Part shown: piece after piece, positions 1 through 12,700 of the stretch | Position numbering within the stretch: the first letter of the stretch is position 1 | How the letters are laid out: the number at the start of each line of letters is the position of its first letter | Assembly: GCA_033032175.1 (NCBI GenBank) | Contig: CM065312.1 | Coordinates: 9,796,001 to 9,860,000, forward strand | Length of the DNA: 64,000 bases | Direction of reading: 5' to 3' | From: Saturnia japonica | Lineage: Eukaryota; Arthropoda; Insecta; Lepidoptera; Saturniidae | The notes under the pieces: generated by a model | Database searches by the model: none | The model's input: only the letters and a program-made list of their open reading frames with translations | What the model was told of the DNA's origin: nothing | Made by a program: the position numbers and the translations under genes

Positions 1-86
1 CCTCAACAACCTTTGCTTTGGATAATAACATATGTTCATGACAAAAAATTTCGCAAACTGCGAGAAATGCGAAATCTACTGACAGA

Positions 87-229
87 CATAGACCAATAAC
101 CAGAGGCTGACAGTCTATGACTGACAATACTGACCCGATGTATTAATTTACTCTATGATCTAGATCACTCCAGTATACTATATTTATCTATGCTAGTATC
201 TACTGTCTACCTCTGGTTATTGGTCTATG
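87..229. mobile_element. Small inverted-repeat element (MITE-like)
   Basis: A perfect 20-bp inverted repeat (87-106 against 210-229, arm 'catagaccaataaccagagg') encloses about 100 bp of non-coding sequence. Size and layout fit a miniature inverted-repeat transposon. I see no convincing target duplication and cannot name the family. Confidence 0.6.
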
Positions 230-326
230 CTGTCTACAATACAAACATCATAGACCATTATCCAAAACATTACAAACACAGACTACTGAATTTGAGTCTG
301 GCAAACGAAAGTAGACACTTGATCCT

Positions 327-462
327 TTTTTTTTTTTGAACTGACTACATTGTTAGCCATAGGGGCCCAATCCAAAAACAGAGCCGCTGCGGCTTTTACA
401 GCTTCACTGAACTTGGGGGCGAGCGCTTAGGGCACTCAGCCGCGAAAGTTTTGGACGACTCG
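327..462 (-). repeat. Dispersed repeat, copy 1 of 2
   Basis: The reverse complement of this stretch matches 54300-54435 over more than 100 bp. Both contain 'ctttcgcggctgagtgcc', then 'taagcgctcgcc', then 'gtgaagctgtaaaagccg'. It is an interspersed repeat with no visible coding capacity. Between it and position 990 I see nothing identifiable. Confidence 0.7.
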
Positions 463-989
463 CACGAGGGTGCCAGAGTGGCCGAACCTCGGCTCGGGTG
501 GTCGTCACGCATGCGAATAGGTCGCGATCTGGCTAATTCCCTACTCCTACAAATTCGAGCTACATAACATATACTCATATGCAGGTTCCACTCCTCCTGG
601 GAGGAAGGAGGGAAACATGCTTATGTGTATTTAGTGATCGGAATGGCTTTTCTACACTAACTAGTGCATGACTATCTAGTGCAAAAAAAAGGTCTCTTAC
701 AGAACCCATGTACCTGTGTGGTGGCACGTGTTTATGTTCATAGGTGTGTAATATAAGTAATGTTGTATGTGGGTAGCTAAGTGTTGCACGTATAGTGGCA
801 CTTGTATCGCGCGGGCGGCTGCCTGACCCAAAGGCTTCACACTGAGGAACGGACCTGAGTAGACACTCGAATTATTTGCAGGCTTTTATATGGTAATGTT
901 AGACAAAATGTCAAATTCAATTTGTCAAAACAAGATGGCGTGTTGTTGGTGATTTGTTGTGACTTGTTGAGCATTTTTCTAACACAAAA

Positions 990-2649
990 ATGTATAAAAC
1001 TTATAAAGGGGGAGTGAGGGAGATGTTGTTTCGCATGATTTCTAAATTTGAAGAAAAACAACAGGAGAAAGACGCTGAATTCAAACTGAAAAAAGATTTA
1101 CGTGTGGTACTGAATTTCTTAGGTTAGTATGACGCTTAGAAGTTGATAGTTTGTTTGAAATCGTAATTATTATTTATATTTTTACAAAACTATTTCTCTG
1201 TTTTGATCCACATTCAGTTTATTTTACGTTAAATAGCTTCACAATAATACATTATGGTTATCTGATATACCTTAATAAATGTTACATTGTAATTTTAACA
1301 CAACTTGTTTTCTTTTACAGAAAATCTGATGGATGTAGCAGGGGTTGATGAGACAGTGAAAATTATTGAAAAACTAAATGATTTGGAGCAAAAAGACAGG
1401 GTAAGAACCCAGAACCAATACTTGGATAAAATAGCTTCAATCACTGGTAAGTTTTTCCTAAGTACATAAGTTTAATGAAGATATAATCTAATAAATGATT
1501 TACTATTATAAGTGCAGCACTTAATCATTCTGTTTCATCATTCTTTACAGAAGTGAGTGTTACAAAATTAAAAAGAATAGAAAAAGGAAGGTACAGTAAA
1601 TGAAGGTGTCTGGAATACCCCAGGGAAAAAACGGCCACATAAGCCCACAGTGTCCGACCTAGATAGTTTCGACATAGATGCTATTCGTAACAAAATTAAC
1701 GAATTTTACATCGTTAGAAAACAAGTTCCTATGTTGAGAACTCAGTTAGTGGAATTAAGAGAAAGTATTGGATTTAATGGATGTAGGGAAACTCTTCGCC
1801 ACTTATTATTGTCCAATGGCTATGAATTTAAGAAAAATAAGAATGAGCGTTCATTGTTAATTGACGTTATGACATATCTGCCTGGAGACATCGGTTTTTA
1901 AGAACCATGGCTTTGAAACGTGGAGAAGGAAAGTCAATAATTTATTTAGACGAGACCTATGTTCATAAAAACTACAAGCCCAAAAGTCTTGGCAAGGTCC
2001 ATCTACAAGTAGTGCAATTGAAAATGTTTCGACAGGGAAAAGGTACATAATTGTACATGCTGGATCAGAGAAAGGCCATGTGCCAAACTCATTGTTAGTC
2101 TTTAGCACTAAATCCAAAATGGCGGACTACCACCACGACATTAATGCTGTAAACTTTAGTAAATAGCTAAGAGAAAAGCTTATACTCAATTTAAATGAGC
2201 CGAGTGTAATAGTTATGGATTACGCCAGTTACCATTCAATCATTGTAATTAAAGCTCCTACATCACAAAATCGCAAAAATGACATAAGAGAATGGCTTAC
2301 TTTTGTAAAACGAAACACACCAGAACCAGTATATGAAGCTGATGAACTTCTGAAGCAGAATGGGCATGAGGTATTACGACTTCCCCCCTACCACTGTGAT
2401 CTAAACACCTTTGAGCTGGTATAGTGTTTGGCTAAACATAAAGTGGCAAGTAAAAATATTGCCCTGGCCGCAGTGAAGTTAGAGGGGGTTATAAAAAAAT
2501 CGTTTGAAACCATAACTCCAGAGGAGTGGAAGAAAATGATTGATCATGTCATAAATGTTGAAAATAAATATAAAGAAAGGGACAGAATTACAGAAAATAA
2601 CTTAGATAGTTTTATTATTAATGTAGGAAACAGTGATTCGAGTGACTAA
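990..2649 (+). pseudogene. Decayed DDE-superfamily transposase (IS630/Tc1-like), intron-bearing
   Basis: This is a broken copy of an insect DDE transposase-like gene. Exon 1 (990-1122) and exon 2 (1321-1446) are bounded by good GT/AG sites and join in frame to exon 3, which starts at 1551. Visible landmarks are a helix-turn-helix N-terminal part, 'IIYLDETYVH' around the first catalytic Asp, 'VIVMDYASYHS' (normally DNASYHS) and 'LRLPPYHCDLNTFELV' near the third catalytic position, then a tail ending SDSSD. Damage seen: frameshifts near 1600, 1895 and 2000, TAG stops at 2164 and 2422 where family members usually have Trp, an Asn-to-Tyr change beside the second catalytic Asp, and a deletion of about 20 codons near 2310. 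The retained introns mean it was copied as DNA, not by retroposition. It cannot encode an active enzyme. Confidence 0.85.
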
Positions 2650-3854
2650 TGAATCTTTTCACAAGGAAGTTTTAGATTCATATTTTGATTGTGAAAGTTA
2701 ATAAACCAAAATTATTATAGAGTTTTTTTTTAAATCACATTGCTACATAATACCTAGTCTTATTTTTTGATTTTTCGAAATGTCACGTGTTTCTTTGATT
2801 TGGATCATTAAAGGTAGTTTTTACATCTCGAAACTTCAGTATACTTTGTTTGAATAGAAATTCGATTTTACGCGATTAGCGCTAGCCATTTTAATATTAT
2901 TATTTTTAACTTAGCCTAACCTAAACCACTGCTGGGCAAAGGCCTCCCCCGAATCCTTCTGGGAACTTGAATTTATAGCAATCGTAAGGGGCCATCCATA
3001 AATTACGTCACACGTTTAGCGGATGGGAGGGGGTCGACGAAGTGTGACATTGTGTGACAAGGGTGGGGAGGGGTCCCAAATTTTGTGACATCACATTTTT
3101 TTCAAAATATAATATTTTATATCTAAGTACATTAGAACTTCTTTAAGACGAAAACCTCCCAAACTCGAAAGAATGTGTTCCCTTCCATTCAAGCCCCAAA
3201 ACCTCCGTTGCACTAAATCTCAACCCTCTAGTCAAAATAATCAGAGAAAAAATTAAATTGGACTTCTGTATCTCGAACATAGCAATGCTCTATTTAACAA
3301 CTTTTACAACTCGATTATTTGAAACTTATTACCTTTATAGTTCGAAGAAAAATAAGTTATGTTAGTTAAGGATTAAGTTTTTATCTTTCATTAAAGTGAT
3401 TTTTTTATGTTTTGTTAATTTTTATACCTTTGTTTGATTTGATGTCGATTTTATTGAAAAATAATTTAAATGGAAATTAAAATAATTTCCGTGTGGGGAG
3501 GTCTCAGAAATGTGACCAGCTGTGACAAGGACGGGAGAGTGGTCAAAAAATCTAAATTACTTTCATCAAAATTATTTCAGCAAAAACAAATTATTTTATA
3601 TTATAAAGTATCAAATTAAATTATTCCAGGTATGTGATACTAATTTTGGGGTTGCTATACTGATATACTTTTTTATTTGCCGCGCTTTTTCTGTCTCTAC
3701 TTTCATTTGCCATACTTTACAACCCGATTAAAAAGAAAAAAAATCCTGTTCCCGAAATATCTCGAAGCAACTACATACTTCTCAGGACTTCGAAATTATG
3801 TTTGCGTCGAAAACAACCGCGGCGTATGCTTGTGTAAACATCGCAGTTTACACA
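2650..3854. other. Intergenic repeat debris
   Basis: No gene seen. Around 2928-2955 is 'cactgctgggcaaaggcc', a tail motif of common lepidopteran retroelements. At 2989-3540 is a region that begins 'ggggccatccataaattacg' and holds G-rich 'gtgacaagg' blocks at both ends, a family I know to be widespread in Lepidoptera. A 10-bp-arm hairpin sits at 3830-3855 (ttgtgtaaac / gtttacacaa). Confidence 0.5.
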
Positions 3855-4100
3855 AACATGTATAGGACTTATCGCCTCGATTACGTCATCGAGTAGGCAT
3901 AGAAATTAACGTCAGGAAAGTTAGCGATGATTCACGATTTTTCTGCGATCGTTTAGTATAGGTATTTAAGCGACTCAAGCGTGGCGCAGAGGCAGTTCAG
4001 TTTTGAATTGTAAAGCGATAACATTGAGCGATAAAAGGAAGCGAAATCACAGTGAAATAAATAACAGTGTTGCGAGTTCGTGTATTTTTGTAACTATGTG
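3855..4100 (+). promoter_or_regulatory. Possible solo LTR or retroelement core promoter
   Basis: A TATTTAAG box (3963-3970) lies about 36 bp before an initiator-like TCAGTT (3997-4002). Moderately GC-rich sequence follows with purine blocks and 'gtgaaataaataacag'. The arrangement resembles the promoter and R region of an insect LTR retrotransposon. No second LTR, primer binding site or gag-pol was found, so this is an inference. Confidence 0.25.
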
Positions 4101-6480
4101 AAATTGAAATGAATCTGCTTCACGTCAAACACCGACATTTTTAATATCCACGGGTGTATCAGTATGGTAGAAAGAGTACCAGGGGTTGTGTGGTATTCTA
4201 TTGTGGGAATTTTATTTTTTGGTATTCCAAGAAACAAGCATCTCCGAAAACATTTACTGCAAACTATTAATAGATTATCAAAGTACCTTAAGACTAATTG
4301 AGAGTTATGAGAATAGCAAACGGTCAAAACATTAAAGCTCACCATATAAAAGATATTATAGCAAAAAAAATAGTATCATTAGCTGTTGAATAACAATGCG
4401 CATCTCCTTTCTTATAAAATCTATGTCTATGAATTAAAAAGAAAATGTATATGAGTTGCTATGATACAAACGTTAAAAAAAGAAATTTGTTATAAAAGAA
4501 CAGTGGTTTATTTAAAAATTGCCCCGTAATCCTCTTCCTCAACATTAGCCTATGTAGAAAGGAATAAAAACATATTTGATATATTCACTAAAGCATTGTC
4601 AATTAATCAACATAGTTATTTATGTTGGGTACGCGTCACTTTCCCTCTGCGTGAGGGAGGGGGAGGGGTGAAGTTTCCCGGTTTGGACGGGCGTTTTGTT
4701 GCGCCGGATGCCCGTCTCGTAGACACCGTACGGATGCTAGTGGGTGGCGTGATGTTAGTAGTCCGGGGGGTGCAATAATGCACGACCGCTTGAGGTGCCG
4801 GGTCTTCAATAAAAGTCGATATCTTCAATTATTTGTTCGCAGGACGACCAAAGCTTTCTTCTCGTTGTTACTTGTTGCTTGTACTTGTAGACTCGTTGAA
4901 TTGCTTTTTGAGCTTAAGTAGTTCGAGGAATGACCGTAAAGAGAGCCCCGTTTTATTTCGTGTTTTAACTTTGTTTTAATTTCAGTTTTCGCTTTGGTTG
5001 CCCTGTTAATCTCTCTATATTTCTGTCATTATATATCTTATGTACACATGTCATATATCAAAATTGGTAGGTTGGTAGGTGTTATAGAAAAAATGGCTTC
5101 TGTGTTTCTATTTATTTAAAATCCCAATATTGAATTCTAGCGACTTGAGTTACATAAATAAAAAAACAAAACGGGTGCGTGTACTTATGTACGCGCGTGA
5201 GAAGTTATACTTCTTTGGCATCATTAAAAAATAGTTTTTAATTGCATGCAAATAATTAATTAAAATAAAATAATAGAAGGATTGGAAAAGGATAATCAAC
5301 AAAGTTCATTTTAAATTTGAAAAATTAAATAAATAAATATTTATTTTCTTACATTAAGTCTAACATAAATTGTCTTATTATTCGAATTGTATTTTTAATT
5401 AAATGATGTCCACTTCCATAGTATCTTCCGGTAATGTCTGAATCGGAACTTATATAATTTATATATATACATATATATAATTATTAAAAACCAAATTTAG
5501 AGAATAATAAATATATAAGACATAATTTGTACTAAATATTATAAGATTCTTAATTTTAAATGTTTGTTATTGATTATTTAATATTTTAAAAATAAATTTA
5601 ATAATAAATTCAAAAATTGAATTTAAGGTTAGTCATTTTTTAAATAATTTTATTGATTTCTTAATTTAATATTCACTTTTCATTTTTATCAAAAAAAATT
5701 CATTAAATTTATTTAGTTATTTTTATAAATATTTATTATTTATTCAATTTAATAGCAAATATTAAAAGTTAATATTATAATTTGATGTTCAATTTTAATT
5801 TTTATCACAAACTTTTTATTAAATGTTTTATTAAATTTATTTCTTTATTTTGTAAATATTAAATAACCAATAATAAGTATTTAACATTAATAATTTAATA
5901 ATATTTAGTGTTAATTATATTAAATAAAAGTATTTTAATTTATATCAATAAATAATACATACGGATAGTTAACCTCAATTATATTGGAGCACTTGAAAAA
6001 GTATATAAGCACAATTTTTTTCACTAATATTCACAAATAGTAAGTAATATCAATCAAAATATTCAATTTAAATCATTACTGAATATAATGTATTAGCACA
6101 TATATAATTCGCACTTGTATGAAACTAAAACACGTGCTGGGAATCTATAAACTAGAAACATGTTGATAAATATTATAAATATGAAAACAGTGATCAGAGG
6201 TGACGAGCGTACCAACATGCGCGACTAATATCGAGGTTCAATTTCTATTTTGTTGGTAGCTTTTTTTTCGAGACTTAATGAGCGGTTAAGCAGACAACTT
6301 CATACTGTTAATTTTGTGTCACAGATGCGCGCGCATCTTAAAATTTCACTCTCATCATTTTTTCATAACGCGCCTAAAGAAGTATAACTTCAATATATCG
6401 ATTTTGATACAATTTTAGATATTGGATATTTTGTATCTATATACTGGAACTAGATATATCGACTAAAAATATCGATTTAA
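4101..6480. other. Intergenic, no gene; very AT-rich from about 5240
   Basis: A short GC-rich island (about 4625-4800) has open frames on both strands but no recognisable product. From about 5240 to 6180 the sequence is extremely AT-rich, with runs such as 'atatatatacatatatat' near 5460, and no frame of interest. I see no genes here. Confidence 0.6.
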
Positions 6481-6491
6481 AAATATTAATA

Positions 6492-6499
6492 TATCGATA
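6492..6499. promoter_or_regulatory. DRE-type site TATCGATA upstream of Snip1
   Basis: The palindrome TATCGATA, the consensus bound by DREF in Drosophila housekeeping promoters, lies about 260 bp before the Snip1 start codon. Partial ATCGAT copies occur nearby (near 6396, 6457 and 6472). Between it and the ATG there is also an inverted repeat, attccacaga (6594-6603) against tctgtggaat (6632-6641). Function is inferred from position and motif only. Confidence 0.4.
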
Positions 6500-6755
6500 T
6501 TTTTTCAACAAGCCTAGGACGCGGACCCAAGCTTATTAGTTGTATTCTTTTTGGAAGCGTATACAGTTGTTATTTATCTCTGGTATACAGCGTATTCCAC
6601 AGACTAAGTCGTCGCCCTCGGTAGTGAATGTTCTGTGGAATATGTAGAGGCGTATTCTTCAAGGAACGTATTCTTTTTTATTAGTCTGTGGTATCGGCCT
6701 TTTAGCGTGTTCTTTTGAGAAACCAAATCAATTGATCTAAAAATAATAAAGTAAT

Positions 6756-9700
6756 ATGAAATCTAAAAAACGGCACCATCACACATCGTCAGAGGAGTCG
6801 GAAGAATCTGAATTAACATTTAAAACCAGCAGTTCATCGGGTAGTGAAAGTGATGGATCGTCGGAATCCGAGCACAAACACAGAAAGAAAAGAAAACGTG
6901 ATGATTCTTCAGATTCAGAATCCGAATCTGACGATCAAAAGCGTGCTAAAAAGCGTAAGCATAAGAAAAAGAAAAAGAAACATACAAAAAAGAAGCGCCG
7001 TTCGGATTCTGGTGACGAGGTTGCTTCGGAAGGAGGGGAAATTTCGTCAATCAGCGAAGGTGAAATAACATCAAAAAAGAAACGAAAACATAAACACAAG
7101 CACAGCAGACGCGCTCGGGATAGCTCAGCTAGCGAAATAGGTGAATAATTTTTCGTTTTATATTTGAAGGGAGTTTTTGGATTTTTACGCAAACTGTTTT
7201 ATGTCAAATTTCAGATTTTGATATCGTTTTCGAAATTGATTTGCATAAATAGATTTCAAGAGCGGATCTGGCCCGCAGTTTTAGTTGTATTAGTTTTTTT
7301 TAATGCAATACAGGAATGCCCTTGGCCTCAATCTTACCCGATGGAAAGTAAAGATGAGGCCGACGATGTATCGTGCTTGCCTTTTAAATGCCTATTCACT
7401 CTTCGCTTGAAGACTCCCAAGTTACAGGTGGATGGGAAAACAGACGACGGGAGTGAGTTCCACTCCTTTGCCGTTCGCATAATGAACGAAGAATCATAAC
7501 GCTTCGTGCGAATCGGGAATTTCCACGACATAAGGGTGGTGTAAGGGTGGGTGTGGTGTAGTTGTCCTATGGAGGAACGGATTGGGCGGAATTAAATCGT
7601 GCAACTCCTGTGCACACTCCAAAGTGCAACCTGTAAAATACTGAGAGGCAAGCTACCTTATGACGATGCTCTAGACCAAGCAATTTTGCCTTCATCAGTG
7701 CTTCAACGCCAACAAGTCTAAGAGCTCGGCACTCAATGGAATCGAGAGCGGCCAACTGATAATTGGCTGATCCATCCCATAGGTGACAGCAATATTCTAC
7801 ACAAGAGTGTACCTGTGCTTGATACAAGCAGTGAACAACAAATGCAAACGAAGTAAATGAACGCTTTCAGAATTGTGATTTTTTAGATATGAAATTTTAT
7901 TCTAAAAAGTATGAGATAGTTTATTATGATTATGTTGATTTTTCTTCATGCTTTATTTAAGCTTAGGAATAGCAGAAAAATTATGCACGAAACTTTGTAT
8001 TTTGGATTACATGAATTGCATCAACCAAAACTATTCAAACAAAGACAATTATGTACTTGCAATAACGCAATCTACTCATAATAGTTACAATCCAAATTAG
8101 ACCTTATTGCATCAGGATGTAGTTTTGTTTCAATGTGCAATACTTTCATGCAAGAAATTGCTACAATCCAAATTTATTGAATATAGTTAAAACTACACAC
8201 TCTTTTTTTCTCAGCTGAACTTTGCTTAATTAGAAAGAGGAAGCAAATCTTGTTATTGCATTGGTTTGAGAAAACTACTTCATCTTTTTTATTACATTGA
8301 AAGCTGGTCTAGAAAGATAGGAAGTGTATCTCAAGGTTTATATGACTGTGTTTAGCAAGACACTTGCTCAAACGATTGCACGGTGCGGTTTGATTTTTGG
8401 ATATACATCTGCTATTGTTAGGAACAATTGGCATTTGTCATATTATGTGAGGTTGACTTAGTTTTTGCAGTGGTTTTGCGAAATCACATTGTGTAGTTCA
8501 GATTACCAATAAATATGACACAATTTGTAACTGAAATCAGAATTAAGATACATTTCTTTATATCTGATGCATATCTAATATATATACATATCATGTAATA
8601 ATATTCAGTATTGTAGTAGAAATAATTTCTTGTTTATAGCAGAGGAACATGTACAACGGCGCATACACAGTGTGGTGAAAGAGCGTAGAGGTTCGTCTGA
8701 AGAGGCGAATAATCCTCCACGTACTTATTACCAGTAAGGCTATATTTTTAAATTTGACAGTACTTACTTTAATATTTGTGCATTTATAGTATGTTGTACA
8801 TATAAAAGTAATCATGTGTCCAACTTGAGATGTTTTGTTTGAATTAACTTTTCTGTGTAAAAGATACTTGTTCTTGTGTGGAATGATAAAGATATTTAAC
8901 ACAAAGTATTGTCTGATATGTATTTAGGTGTTATAAATTTGTTTTTGTTTAGTGATTTCAAAATTTGTTTACAACATTTTTGTTTTGAGAATGATGTGTA
9001 TGTCTAGATGTGAGATGTAAGAAAAGCTGAATATTAAAAAGTTGTTAATTCAAAACATAATATATTTAACATATTTGTAGAAAAGAATATAGAAGATCCG
9101 AGTCAGTTGACTATGAGAGGGAACGTGAAGTGCAGAGATTCTACCGTGGTTCCAGCAAGGATCGTAGGCAGGCATATCATGAACAGTATAATAGGGAACC
9201 CAGTGACAGGTTATTTATTAATATCTTTTCCTTAGATATTATATAAACATTAGCTTATGATATCTAAAATAAGTAATCATATTAATTAAAGTTTTCATAA
9301 TCTAATAATTTCTGAAATTGTTTCTAAATGCAGTATTGTTATCAGTTAGCAATGATTGATTACAAATTGGTGGTAGATTCTGTACAGGGTTTGATTAGAG
9401 AAACAATATTGTTACAATAAGTTCTGTTATGAAACAGCAGTACTGAAATTGCTTTATTCCTATGGTAAAGCTGTATTGGCTATGAGAGGCAATAAGAACA
9501 TGTAAATTAGGCAACAAACGTTTCCATTTCAAAATTAAAATTTGTTTGTGCGTGTTAGTACCATATTTACCACTTTAATTTACATTTGTACTGTAAATCA
9601 AAAAGTTATAATAATAAAAAAAAAATCAATTTACATCTTTTGAATATCAATAGTGAAAAAAGTTTTTTCGGGGCCCTTTTACACATACCACTTTCGATTT

Positions 9701-12700
9701 TTTTAAATCTAAATAAGAAAAAGGTTATGGCTTTTTGAAATTATTGTAGAATTGTTTTTTTTTTCAATGTTAATATTGGTTACAAGTAAAATGAGAAACA
9801 AAATTGACCCTTATTAAAATTCCATCAGTATAACTTTAATATTCATAATTGGAGTGCTGGTTTAATAACTTTTTGAGTTTTGATTAAAAAAAAATTTAAA
9901 GTATTCCAAAGAACACAATGAAATGGTAATTTCAAATATATTTTTTAAATCTTGTTATCTATTGTTGTTGTGGTATGAAATAAGTTTCTTAACTTATTTA
10001 TTTGGTTGTTTGTTAACATAATGAAATTAAATCATTAAAATATATTGCAGATATACCTCATATCAACAAGACAAATTTGATAAGAATAGAGAAAGGTATG
10101 GTCAAAATTCTCAGTACAATGCACCTGTTGAAGATCATGACAGGAGACCTAGAGACTACAATGAATACAAAAGGTATGGTGAATCTTACTTACTGTGGTT
10201 ATATTATGTTACAGACAGGGTTTGAAGTGATAATTATCAATGACAATTGTATTTGATAAATCTTTTCTTTGATAAATATAATTGAAAATATTTAATTTGC
10301 AAATCTTCTAAAACTGCACTGCGAGTGTGGATAGGTGAGATTTTCCATTTTTGAAGGGGTTATATTAACATTTCTTTTTAAATACATACCTCAATTACCA
10401 AACTGAGAATCTAAACAGATTTAAATTGGGATTTGGATGGTAATATTCTGTTACATATTTAATTTTTTAAATAAAAAAAGCTTTTCTCCCGTAAGAAATT
10501 TATTTAGTTAAATTCTCTTTTCTCCCTTTTTTTGTAAAAAGTGTTTTTAAGTAATAATTTTGTTTTCTTAGAGAATATATGGAATATATGAGAATTATTT
10601 AATATAAGACAATTATTTTTAATTCATAATTAATGCATTTTTAATAAGTTTTAAAGCTTCGGATGCATAGTATTTTTATATGCAACTTTTCATATTCTTT
10701 AATCTATAGCTGCCATGGAGATTCTTGTTTAAAATTTAAGCATGTATATTTCTATTTATTTACTTTTTTTTCCTCAGGAATCCCAGATATGAAGAACATA
10801 GACCCCCTAATGAAGAATTTCAAACAAGACCAAGAGAAGATGTAAACCATTCCAGACAAGAAACACGAGGTATGTATGAATTATATTGTAAAAAAATACC
10901 TGCTATTTATTTATACTTTTCTCTTAATATCAAATTAGATTTTGGTTCTACAATATTGTAACTGCCTCTTTTCAGATCATCATGATATTGTAAGTGTCTC
11001 ATATAATGATCATCATAATATTGAAATGGTCACATATCAACCTCAAAGAGATGTAGGGCATAGAGAGATCTCAATCTACTTGAGCACAATGTGTTTGGAT
11101 ATTTCTCTCTACTTGAGGCAGTTCGGCTGGTGGAATACCTCCACCCTACAGAAGATCGCAGCCAAATAACCTTGTGTTATGTTCTTGCGAAAAGTATGAT
11201 TTCCAGAGCTTCTTTGGGTAGGGAATAAAAGGTCCGCAACATGCTTATGGTTAACAAGGGTCCATAGGCTACGATAGCCGATCACCATCAGGCGGGCCTT
11301 ATGCTTGTTTGTCATCTTAGACATATTTAAAAAAAAAATGGATGAGCCTCATATCATAATCATAATATTGAAAGTATTTCATATAATTATCAACATAATA
11401 TTGTATGTTCCACCTTTATTTAGTACAGAACAAAAAGTTGTGTTTGTATATCTGTTTTGTTTTAAAATTGTAAAATTGGATGATATTATTTTTAATAATT
11501 AGCAACTACTAATTATATTATAGAATCTAATGTAGTAAAATAAAATTGATGTTTATAAGAGCATCCATAGGGCCTTAAGTGAATGAAGTATTTTTGATAT
11601 CAATTTTCAATACAATCAAATAGTTTCTTATTGTATACAATTTTTTTATGTAATTAAATAAATAATAAGCTAGATTTTGAATGCATAAATGCATAATCTG
11701 TTTGTGATCTTTTTTAACATAGCAGAATATAAAAAATATTTTTTTTATAAATAGTTCTTAGACAGCCAGAATGCACTCCAATTGCCTCGAAGTTCATTTA
11801 ACCTCTATAGATGCCTTAAAGCCGCGTTTTCATTGTAGGGGACACTCGGATCGAGTTCACTCGGATTACTACTCGGACGATACATGTAGCGTAAAAACAC
11901 GTGATCCGAGCGCAATATGGCACTAAATGACGTCAACTAAGAAAAAGTTGAATAAACGTGGCACTGTGAAGATTGTGCAAGAAGACAAATGCTACTCGGA
12001 TACTTATATACATACTTGTAACATGTATACCAAATTCCGAGTAGTCCTATACGACCCCAGCTCGAATGAGTGCACTCGGTCCGAGAATACTCTTATAGTG
12101 AAAGCCTGGTAGCAATCACTAGTAATTTGTATTGACTGTTTTAGGAAACAGTAGACTGGGCTGTGGATTGATTTTTTAATAATCATACAACATTCAATTA
12201 GGATTTTTTTTTAAATTACAGTATTCAACAGATACAATTTTTATGAGGAAAGGGGCCAAAAGAGACGGGAGTATATTGACAATAGAGAGCACAGGGATAG
12301 GTTAGTACTGCTATTTACTACTTACTCAATGCAATGTATACCCAGAAAGTTGTTATTATATGTTGTTACATTCTATTTTTCTTTTACTCCTGAACTTAGA
12401 ACCTAGGGTTCAGTCCGCATGCTACGTTCTATCTTTGTGTGGTCTGCATCATATCAATTGTTATGAAAAGTAGATATGGGTAATTTGGAAAAATTTCTTG
12501 CGTCAACTCAATAATTCAAGCGCAGCTTACTGTGTTGGCGCAACAAAATGGTACGCGCCAAGAGAGTCGCTAGGCGCGCGCCACCCGCACCGCTCGCCCG
12601 CACCGCTCACCCTGCTTCCGCTGTCTCTTAACGTAGGCAGCACACATTGACTCGGTGTCACCTCAGCCGACTCAGCGAGTGAGAGAAGTGAATGAGTCGG

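Noticed and set aside
4596..4828. GC-rich open frames on both strands
   Set aside because: Short overlapping frames in a GC island, with no motif and no start context.
10977..10990. Possible 14-bp Snip1 mini-exon between 'ttttcag' and 'gtaagt'
   Set aside because: It would leave phase 0, but exon 6 at 12222 needs one base carried over from exon 5, so the frame would break.
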